Assembly (NCBI GenBank): GCA_002722645.1
Contig: PBML01000039.1
Coordinates: 15,673 to 20,875 of the forward strand
Length of the DNA: 5,203 bases
Source: Acidobacteriota bacterium
GTDB lineage: Bacteria > Acidobacteriota > UBA890
Direction: 5' to 3'
Positions 1-5,203 of the stretch are shown in pieces. Each line of letters starts with the position of its first letter. The stretch's first letter is position 1. The notes beneath the pieces were generated by a model. It was given only the letters and a program-made list of their open reading frames with translations, ran no database searches and was not told where the DNA came from. A program made the translations under genes and the position numbers.

Positions 1-2670
1 TTGGAACGAGCCATGGAATCGGGTAAACGCCTGTTTCTCGCCGCCCAACGCGACGCTGAAATCGATGATCCCGAGGCCACCGAGGTTTACGGTGTGGGAA
101 CGATCGCGATGATCGTACAAAGTCTGAAGCAACCCAACGGGAACATCCGCGTACTTGTCGAAGGTGTACAACGTGCACAAGCTATTGAGTTTACCGAAGA
201 AGGCACGTTTCACGAGGTCGTAGTAAAACCACTCGCTTCCGCAGAACCCGCCCCTGGAATTCACGCCAAGACCAAGGGTCTCACGCGCCTGTTTGAAAAA
301 TACGTCAAGCTGGCAGCCAACCTGCCTCATGAGGCGATGCTGGCCGCGGTAAAAAAAGACGATCCAGGCCGCCTCGCGGATACCATCGCCGCTCACCTAG
401 ACGTCGATCTGTCGGCCAAGCAAGATCTGCTAGAGATTGTTGATATCGAAGCCCGCCTCGACAAACTCACCGAAGCCGTCACGTTCGAGATCGAGAAGCT
501 GCGCGTCGATAAGAAGATCCAGGGGCAGGTCAAGAAACAAATGGAGCAGGCCCAAAAGGAGTACTACCTCAACGAAAAAATGAAGGCGATCCAGCGCGAG
601 CTCGGGAGCAAAGACGGCAAAGGATCCGAGGCCGACCAGTTGCGAATAAAAATCGCTAAGTCGCGTATGCCAACGGATGTCATGGAAAAAGCCGAGCAGG
701 AGCTTGAGCGCCTAGAGACGATGCCGCCGATGTCGGCCGAAGCAACAGTGTCGCGCAATTATGTCGATTGGCTCGTTTCGGTTCCCTGGTTCCGGCGCAC
801 AAGAGAGAACAACGATCTTAGCCTTGCCGCCGATATCCTCGACGAAGACCATTACGGACTTGAGAAGATTAAGGAGCGCATTGTCGAGTTCCTCGCTGTA
901 CGCCAGCTTGTTGACCGAATGAAAGGCTCGATACTTTGCTTTGTAGGCGCTCCGGGGGTCGGCAAATCTTCCCTCGGCCGCTCGATCGCGCGTGCAACAG
1001 GCCGGGAGTTTGTTCGTTTATCAGTAGGCGGGGTTCGTGATGAAGCCGAGGTCCGCGGCCACCGCCGAACCTATATTGGCGCTTTCCCAGGCCAGATCAT
1101 GCAACGCATGAAGGCGGCTGGCGTTATCAATCCAGTCTTCCTGCTCGATGAAGTTGACAAGATGAGCATGGACTTCCGCGGCGATCCGTCGTCGGCACTT
1201 ATGGAAGTCCTTGATCCCGAACAAAACAATCAGTTCGTTGATCACTACCTCGATGCCGAGTACGACCTGTCGAATGTCATGTTCATCGGAACGGCAAATG
1301 TTTTACACACTATTCCGGCTCCCTTACAAGACCGCATGGAAATCATCCGGCTCTCGGGGTACACGGAAACTGAAAAGGTGCAGATCGCTCGGCGTCATCT
1401 GATTAGCAAACAGATTGCCTATCATGGTCTGCGCGAGAACCAGCTTGAGATTACCGACAATGCCCTTGGCCGACTCATCGAGGAGTACACGCGCGAGGCT
1501 GGTGTTCGGGCACTCGAACGCATGGTCGCGCGGGTCGCGCGCAAGGGCGCCCGCAAGCTTGTCGACCAATATTCAGCTGAGATCAAGAAGGCAGCCGAAG
1601 CAATCGCAGCCACCGAAGACGAGGAACGCGCACTCGCAACGCTCACCGACGAAACCAATGCGGAAGAGCTGGCCGACGCGGGGGCAGCGGAGAAGATGGA
1701 CGCGGCGCTCGACAAGCTTAAGGCCGTCGACTTGGCAGACGATGGCGACGAAGAAGACACCTGTGAGGATGATGACCTCAGCAGTGAATTCGACATGGAC
1801 AACATCGAGGATTTCAACCTCGATGATATCGACATGAGCGGCTTCGACAATGATGAAGAGGAAGAGCTCGAAGCTGTGATCGAGGCACGCAATCCTATGG
1901 AGCAGGTCATACCCAAGCGCACGGCCCTAGCTGACGCAATTCCCGAAGATGCCAACCTCGTTGTCAACGCCGATAAGCTAGAGGAATACCTCGGCGTGCC
2001 GCGCTTCAAAAGGCGGCAGAAGGAGGACACGGCCGAGGTTGGCCTCGTGGCCGGGCTAGCTTGGACCGAACGGGGCGGCGAGATCCTCTCCACCGAGGCA
2101 ACGCTGATGCCTGGAAAGGGCAAGTTGTCGCTCACCGGTCAGCTCGGGGACGTGATGCAAGAATCCGGCCAGGCAGCGCTATCGTATGTGCGCTCACGAG
2201 CCAGCACATTCAACGTCGAAAAAGACTTTCACAAAAACTACGATATCCACCTGCACGTGCCGGAAGGGGCTATTCCAAAGGACGGACCTTCGGCTGGAAT
2301 TACGCTAGCGACCGCGATTGTTTCGGCGCTAACCAGAGTGCCAGTGAGCCACGACGTCGCCATGACGGGCGAGATTACGTTGCGCGGCAAGGTACTGCCA
2401 ATTGGCGGCTTAAAGGAAAAGGTTCTCGCTGCTCACCGGGCTGGTTTGACTCAAGTGATCATGCCAGCAGAGAACGAAAAAGACCTTCAGGACGTACCTG
2501 ACGAAGTATTGCAAGACCTGACAATCCACTTCGTTGACACTATGGACGAAGTGCTGCGTCTCGCACTTGTGTCACCCCTGGCCCCCGCGCCAGACGACCA
2601 AGAGGGAGAGTTGCCGCCCAGTGGGCAACAGCCCGATGAAAGTGTCCAACAGCCCCCTCTGACCCACTAG
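1..2670 (+). CDS. lon: Lon ATP-dependent serine protease, 5'-truncated by window, with large acidic insert
   Basis: Lon is a cytoplasmic homohexameric AAA+ protease that unfolds and degrades damaged and regulatory proteins. The first codon (TTG) aligns with an internal Leu near E. coli Lon residue 40, so about 39 N-terminal residues lie upstream and TTG is not the start. Visible in order (window residue numbers): partial N-terminal substrate-binding domain (1-150); coiled-coil linker (about 150-202) with the family signature EYYLNEKMKAIQRELG at 187-202; Walker A GAPGVGKS 316-323; Walker B with D383/E384; sensor-1 N433; arginine finger R445; sensor-2 R503; and a protease domain from about 652 with the catalytic dyad S764 (in DGPSAG) and K807, spaced 43 as in E. 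coli. From sensor-2 Arg to catalytic Ser is 261 residues against 137 in E. coli, so about 124 are inserted (524-651). The C-terminus is about 20 residues longer than E. coli and rich in Pro/Gln. All catalytic residues are present, so it should be active. Confidence 0.97.
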   Translation: MERAMESGKRLFLAAQRDAEIDDPEATEVYGVGTIAMIVQSLKQPNGNIRVLVEGVQRAQAIEFTEEGTFHEVVVKPLASAEPAPGIHAKTKGLTRLFEKYVKLAANLPHEAMLAAVKKDDPGRLADTIAAHLDVDLSAKQDLLEIVDIEARLDKLTEAVTFEIEKLRVDKKIQGQVKKQMEQAQKEYYLNEKMKAIQRELGSKDGKGSEADQLRIKIAKSRMPTDVMEKAEQELERLETMPPMSAEATVSRNYVDWLVSVPWFRRTRENNDLSLAADILDEDHYGLEKIKERIVEFLAVRQLVDRMKGSILCFVGAPGVGKSSLGRSIARATGREFVRLSVGGVRDEAEVRGHRRTYIGAFPGQIMQRMKAAGVINPVFLLDEVDKMSMDFRGDPSSALMEVLDPEQNNQFVDHYLDAEYDLSNVMFIGTANVLHTIPAPLQDRMEIIRLSGYTETEKVQIARRHLISKQIAYHGLRENQLEITDNALGRLIEEYTREAGVRALERMVARVARKGARKLVDQYSAEIKKAAEAIAATEDEERALATLTDETNAEELADAGAAEKMDAALDKLKAVDLADDGDEEDTCEDDDLSSEFDMDNIEDFNLDDIDMSGFDNDEEEELEAVIEARNPMEQVIPKRTALADAIPEDANLVVNADKLEEYLGVPRFKRRQKEDTAEVGLVAGLAWTERGGEILSTEATLMPGKGKLSLTGQLGDVMQESGQAALSYVRSRASTFNVEKDFHKNYDIHLHVPEGAIPKDGPSAGITLATAIVSALTRVPVSHDVAMTGEITLRGKVLPIGGLKEKVLAAHRAGLTQVIMPAENEKDLQDVPDEVLQDLTIHFVDTMDEVLRLALVSPLAPAPDDQEGELPPSGQQPDESVQQPPLTH
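1570..1953 (+). other. Acidic insert in Lon between AAA+ and protease domains
   Basis: This in-frame segment (residues 524-651) replaces the short linker that joins the AAA+ small subdomain to the protease domain in ordinary bacterial Lon. The first part (about 524-575) is rich in Ala, Glu and Lys and looks helical. The second part (575-629) has no Lys or Arg and 27 Asp/Glu in 55 residues, with hydrophobic residues (F597, M599, I602, F605, L607, I610, M612, F615) spaced among the acids. A basic, Pro-containing stretch (R630 to about R640) then returns to the family sequence at NLVVNADKLEEYLGVPRF. No stop or frame break occurs, and both flanks align well with Lon, so this is a real insertion and not an assembly join between two genes. 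Its function is unknown; a flexible substrate- or partner-binding arm is one inference. Confidence 0.85.
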
Positions 2671-2731
2671 CCACTCAGCTGCAACGAACACAAGAAGCCA
2701 TTTGACGGTTTCGTGGATGCCGCTTCGCCCC

Positions 2732-2758
2732 GAAAGTCGGATCCTCTCTGGATCTTTC
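2732..2758 (+). promoter_or_regulatory. Hairpin in the lon-engB gap, just upstream of the engB start
   Basis: GATCC (2740-2744) pairs with GGATC (2750-2754) across the loop TCTCT, and GAAA (2732-2735) pairs with TTTC (2755-2758) outside a one-sided 4-base bulge, giving 9 pairs in all. The 3' arm ends 7 bases before the GTG start, in the region the ribosome would contact. There is no long T tract, only three T's, so it is a poor candidate for an intrinsic terminator. It could lower engB initiation or simply mark an RNA processing site; both are inference. The rest of the 95-bp gap shows no promoter that I can support. Confidence 0.3.
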
Positions 2759-2765
2759 AAAATTC

Positions 2766-3377
2766 GTGAAAATCCACAACATCGAACGAACACTACGCAC
2801 CCGAAATGCGGGACATTACCCCGACGAATACCTTCCGGAAATCGTTTTCATCGGGAGATCCAATGTCGGCAAATCGAGCCTTATTAACTCGCTGCTGTCA
2901 CGCAAGAAACTGGCTGCGACGAGTCGCACACCGGGCAAAACACGGGCAATCGATTGGTTCCGGATCGACCGTGGTGGCCGGGCGAATTGTTTTTTTGTTG
3001 ACCTTCCTGGTTATGGCTTTGCCAAGGTGCCCAAAAAAATTCGGGAAGAAGCTTGGGCTCGATTAATTGACACCTACCTCGGGTCAGACAGACCAATGGT
3101 TTTAGCATTACAACTGCTGGATATGAGGCGCCATGGCCCCACCAAGCTCGATGAACAAATGATCAATTGGTTACGTGAAACCCGTTTGCCTCACGCTTTC
3201 ATTCTTACCAAGGCTGACAAGCTCAAGCAAAGCAACAAGTTGGAAGCGATGAAGAAGTTCGAAGCTAGCTTAAAAAAGGCAGACAACCATCCTTTGATCC
3301 CCTACTCCGCCGTGACGGGCGAAGGGAAAAACCAACTCTGGTCATTAATCAATCAGTGCATCGCTCAAACTCAGTAA
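2766..3377 (+). CDS. engB: Ribosome biogenesis GTP-binding protein EngB/YsxC (YihA)
   Basis: EngB is a TRAFAC-class small GTPase needed for late assembly of the 50S ribosomal subunit; in B. subtilis (YsxC) and E. coli (YihA) it is essential or nearly so. The 203-residue length is normal for the family. Motifs: G1 GRSNVGKS (30-37), G2 region with SRTPGKT (53-59), G3 DLPGYG (79-84) followed by the family-typical FAKVP, G4 TKAD (148-151) and G5 SAVTGEG (181-187). The start is GTG at 2766. An in-frame stop at 2703 rules out a long extension, no ATG, GTG or TTG lies between, and the N-terminus MKIHNIERT aligns with the B. subtilis protein. No clear Shine-Dalgarno sequence precedes it. The segment after the fourth strand reads DMRRHGPT, one residue longer than the B. 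subtilis and E. coli equivalents, probably a harmless loop change. It follows lon as ysxC follows lonA in Bacillus. Confidence 0.96.
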   Translation: MKIHNIERTLRTRNAGHYPDEYLPEIVFIGRSNVGKSSLINSLLSRKKLAATSRTPGKTRAIDWFRIDRGGRANCFFVDLPGYGFAKVPKKIREEAWARLIDTYLGSDRPMVLALQLLDMRRHGPTKLDEQMINWLRETRLPHAFILTKADKLKQSNKLEAMKKFEASLKKADNHPLIPYSAVTGEGKNQLWSLINQCIAQTQ

Positions 3378-3418
3378 CACTCAACCTTTCACCCCACGCG
3401 TGACAGTCTAGAAAGCAT

Positions 3419-4720
3419 ATGAGTAACGAATCTGCAATCTTGGTGCCGCCGGCAGCGGGGCGGATATGGGAACTGAGGGAGTTGCGTGGGTCCAGCGTTA
3501 ACTTTCTGTGCGACATTGCCGAGAAGCTCGGAATCAATGGCTCCGGCGAGAGTCGTAAGTCTGATCTGGTCTATCAGATTCTGCAAACGCAGATGGAACA
3601 AACCGATTTGCTAAACACCGAAGGGCTCCTCGAGATTCTTCCCGAAGGCTTTGGCTTCCTACGAAACGCAGCGGCCAACTATCTCCCAGGACATAGCGAC
3701 GTGTACATCTCCCCGTCGCAGATCCGAAAATTCAACTTGAGAACCGGCGACACTCTGGCCGGGCAGATCCGCCCGCCTAAGGGTGGCGAACGTTATTTCG
3801 CCATGAGAAAGATCGAATTCATCAATCACGAAATGCCTGGGCAAACAGAGCGCACGGCATTTTACGACAGTTTCACACCGCTGCACCCCAACGAGCGCTT
3901 CGAACTTGAAACCCGCGGAGGTGACCTCTCCGCTCGTATACTGGACATGCTTTGCCCCCTCGGAAAGGGACAACGTGCCCTAATTGTGTCACCGCCTCGC
4001 GCAGGCAAGACGGTGTTACTGCAGTCTCTAGCACACTCCATCAAGGGCAATCATCCCGAAATCTATCTGATTCTCTTGTTGGTTGGAGAGCGTCCAGAAG
4101 AGGTCACGGAGATGCGGCGATCAGTTGACGGTGAGGTAATCGGTTCTACCTTTGACGAACCCGCCGAGTCGCACACACAGGTCGCTGAACTGGCGCAGGA
4201 AAAAGCAAAACGGTTGGTAGAACAGGGGAACGACGTAGTAATACTGCTTGATTCGATCACCCGCCTAGCACGCGCCTACAACACCACCTGCCCGCAATCT
4301 GGGAAAGTATTGTCAGGTGGAGTCGATGCCAACGCCCTCCACAAGCCGAAACGCTTCTTCGGCGCTGCGCGTAACATCGAAGACGGCGGCAGCCTAACTA
4401 TCATCGCTACGGCGCTGATCGAAACTGGCTCTCGAATGGACGATGTCATCTTTGAGGAATTCAAGGGGACCGGAAATTCTGAAGTTGTACTTAACCGTAC
4501 GCTTGCCGAACAGCGCATATGGCCCGCCATCGACATCAACCGATCGGGCACCCGTAAAGAAGAATTGCTGTTCTCATCGGAAAAACTGAATAAAATCTGG
4601 GTATTACGTAAGGTGTTGCAACCCCTTGGCCCGGCTGAGGCTATGCAGCTTCTAATCGATAAGGTTGGCAAAGTCGACAGCAACGACGAATTTCTTGCCG
4701 CAATGAACACCTTGGAGTAA
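3419..4720 (+). CDS. rho: Transcription termination factor Rho
   Basis: Rho is a hexameric RNA-dependent ATPase and translocase that ends transcription of untranslated RNA. At 433 residues it is close to E. coli Rho (419). Domains: Rho N-terminal helical domain (about 14-58); cold-shock-like primary RNA-binding domain with GFGFLR at 77-82 and SPSQIRKFNLRTGD after it; and the RecA-like motor. Motor motifs: Walker A PPRAGKT (192-198, K197), catalytic E224 in GERPEEVTEM, Walker B LLDSITR with D278, Q-loop about 291-303 with SGGVDANALH, R-loop TGSR (336-339) and arginine finger R379 in GTRKEE. The start is fixed: ATG 3419 is the first start codon after an in-frame TGA at 3401, with only a weak AGAAAG upstream. 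One oddity is G223 where E. coli has Asp210 beside the catalytic Glu. No long N-terminal insert of the kind seen in Actinobacteria or Bacteroidetes is present. The rho-rpmE adjacency is widespread. Confidence 0.98.
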   Translation: MSNESAILVPPAAGRIWELRELRGSSVNFLCDIAEKLGINGSGESRKSDLVYQILQTQMEQTDLLNTEGLLEILPEGFGFLRNAAANYLPGHSDVYISPSQIRKFNLRTGDTLAGQIRPPKGGERYFAMRKIEFINHEMPGQTERTAFYDSFTPLHPNERFELETRGGDLSARILDMLCPLGKGQRALIVSPPRAGKTVLLQSLAHSIKGNHPEIYLILLLVGERPEEVTEMRRSVDGEVIGSTFDEPAESHTQVAELAQEKAKRLVEQGNDVVILLDSITRLARAYNTTCPQSGKVLSGGVDANALHKPKRFFGAARNIEDGGSLTIIATALIETGSRMDDVIFEEFKGTGNSEVVLNRTLAEQRIWPAIDINRSGTRKEELLFSSEKLNKIWVLRKVLQPLGPAEAMQLLIDKVGKVDSNDEFLAAMNTLE

Positions 4721-4724
4721 ATAA

Positions 4725-4732
4725 AAAGGAGT
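4725..4732 (+). promoter_or_regulatory. Strong ribosome binding site for rpmE
   Basis: AAAGGAGT sits in the 17-bp gap between rho and rpmE, with its AAGGAG core ending 6 bases before ATG 4738. It is by far the best Shine-Dalgarno match ahead of any gene here (engB and rho have none or a weak one). This fits a ribosomal protein needed in much larger amounts than Rho if the two are translated from one transcript. Confidence 0.75.
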
Positions 4733-4737
4733 CCAAA

Positions 4738-5154
4738 ATGAAGCCCGACATTCATCCGGAATACCATGACGTTATGGTTGTGTGCGCTTGCGGCAACACA
4801 TTCCAAACACGCTCGACAAAATCTGATCTGAGGCTTGAGGTCTGCAACGAATGCCACCCGTTCTTCACAGGCAAACAGCGTCTGCTCGATTCAGCGGGCC
4901 GTGTTGAAAAGTTTCAACGAAAATATGAAGGCTTTTACGCGGAACAGGACACGATCAAAGCAGAATTGGAAGCTAAGGCAGCCAAAAAAGATGCCGAGCT
5001 AGCTGCCGCCGCCATCAAAGCCGAAGAAGAGAAGGCGCGCGCTGCAACGATGGCTGAAACCACTGCGGAAGCGGGTGACGATGATGATGCTTCCACCGGC
5101 ACACCTGCAGCCGAGACCAAGGACGAGAACCCCGAGGAAGAAACCATCAACTAA
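4738..5154 (+). CDS. rpmE: Ribosomal protein bL31 (zinc-binding type) with long C-terminal tail
   Basis: bL31 binds the 50S central protuberance and bridges to the 30S head. Residues 1-65 are a standard L31: IHPEY (5-9), CACGNTF (16-22), the second pair CNECHPF (36-42), then TGKQRLLDSAGRVEKFQRKY (44-63). C16, C18, C36 and C39 form the zinc-type cysteine set, so this is the C+ form that is usually replaced by a cysteine-free paralogue under zinc starvation; no Zur-like site is visible. The protein is 138 residues against roughly 65-75 for most bacterial L31. The extra part is a charged helix followed by acidic low-complexity sequence. The ATG has a strong ribosome binding site and lies 17 bp after rho. 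Elsewhere, for example in B. subtilis, prfA lies nearby downstream, but the window ends too soon to tell. Confidence 0.96.
   Translation: MKPDIHPEYHDVMVVCACGNTFQTRSTKSDLRLEVCNECHPFFTGKQRLLDSAGRVEKFQRKYEGFYAEQDTIKAELEAKAAKKDAELAAAAIKAEEEKARAATMAETTAEAGDDDDASTGTPAAETKDENPEEETIN
4933..5151 (+). other. C-terminal extension of L31: charged helix plus acidic disordered end
   Basis: Residues 66-138 lie beyond the normal end of L31. Residues 69-106 are almost only Ala, Glu, Lys, Asp, Gln and Leu without Gly or Pro, as expected for a solvent-exposed single helix or coiled coil. Residues 107-138 hold DDDD at 114-117, several Thr and Pro, and EEE at 133-135, and look disordered. No known domain is recognisable. 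The reading frame is continuous from the L31 core, with no stop where L31 normally ends, so this is a true extension unless a base was lost near codon 65. Confidence 0.8.
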
Positions 5155-5175
5155 CCAGTCGGAGGAGCCGCACCC

Positions 5176-5197
5176 CTAGGGGCCTGTCTGCCCCTGG
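5176..5197 (+). terminator. GC-rich hairpin downstream of rpmE, possible terminator
   Basis: AGGGGC (5178-5183) pairs with GCCCCT (5190-5195) around a 6-base loop, and the stem extends by a U-G wobble and a C-G pair to 8 pairs. The position, 21 bases after the rpmE stop, suits a transcript end. However, the bases that follow (AACGGC, then the window edge) show no T tract, so an intrinsic terminator is not proven. It could instead be a stem that blocks 3' exonucleases or a leader structure for the next gene. The same G run also completes a perfect 10-bp DNA palindrome, CCCCTAGGGG, at 5173-5182. Confidence 0.3.
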
Positions 5198-5203
5198 AAC
5201 GGC

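Noticed and set aside
1..3. TTG at base 1 as the lon start codon
   Set aside because: The encoded residues align inside the N-terminal domain of Lon at about E. coli residue 40, so the true start is upstream of the window.
1415..1837. Open frame of 140 codons on the + strand within lon, rich in Arg, Ser and Thr
   Set aside because: It is a +1-frame reading of the Lon sensor-2 region and insert with no start signal. I also considered whether it showed a frameshift in lon, but the Lon frame stays open and matches the family on both sides.
1422..2135. Open frame of 237 codons on the - strand opposite the Lon insert
   Set aside because: It is very rich in Ser and Ala, which is what the reverse complement of Asp/Glu-rich codons gives. 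It overlaps a securely identified gene and has no recognisable domain.
2061..2501. Open frame of 146 codons on the + strand inside the Lon protease domain
   Set aside because: The Lon frame through here holds the catalytic Ser and Lys with full family similarity; the other frame is a shadow.
2990..3039. T7 (2990-2996) and A7 (3033-3039) runs in engB as possible slippage sites or a stem
   Set aside because: The EngB frame matches the family before, between and after both runs, the A-run context lacks a good slippery heptamer, and a weak A-T stem with a 36-base loop is not persuasive.
3378..3418. Promoter or terminator between engB and rho
   Set aside because: I see no convincing -35/-10 pair and no stem followed by T's in these 41 bases.
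4276..4857. Open frame of 193 codons on the - strand across the rho-rpmE junction
   Set aside because: It lies antisense to two well-supported genes, including the Rho motor motifs, and the protein resembles nothing I know.

Overview
The window is a compact bacterial housekeeping block with four genes, all on the + strand. In order they are the 3' nine-tenths of lon (ATP-dependent protease, 5' end cut by the window), engB/ysxC (ribosome-assembly GTPase), rho (transcription termination factor) and rpmE (ribosomal protein L31, zinc-binding type). G+C looks like the mid-50s percent in lon and nearer 50 percent in engB (estimated by eye from a few lines). I see no mobile element, tRNA, rRNA, CRISPR array or sign of transfer. 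The proteins resemble Gram-negative and Bacillus-type homologues about equally. I cannot name the phylum with confidence; a deeply branching Gram-negative lineage such as an acidobacterial or deltaproteobacterial relative is only a guess.

Layout: lon runs from base 1 to 2670. A 95-bp gap follows, carrying a small hairpin just ahead of a GTG start. engB is 2766-3377, then a 41-bp gap, rho 3419-4720, a 17-bp gap with a strong ribosome binding site, and rpmE 4738-5154. The last 49 bases are non-coding and can form a GC-rich hairpin. The short gaps and shared strand suggest co-transcription of rho and rpmE, and possibly of all four. The order joins two pairs known elsewhere: lonA-ysxC and rho-rpmE, both found in Bacillus subtilis. 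The common theme is gene-expression quality control: proteolysis, 50S assembly, transcription termination and the ribosome itself.

The cores of all four proteins are orthodox, with motifs intact. The unusual parts are additions. Lon has about 124 extra residues between its ATPase and protease domains, including 55 residues with no Lys or Arg and about half Asp/Glu, and a short tandem octapeptide. L31 carries a tail of about 73 residues (Ala/Glu/Lys helix, then acidic disorder) that doubles its length. Rho has Gly where E. coli has Asp210, directly before the catalytic Glu. I did not find a wholly new multi-gene system; the Lon insert is the best candidate for undescribed biology.
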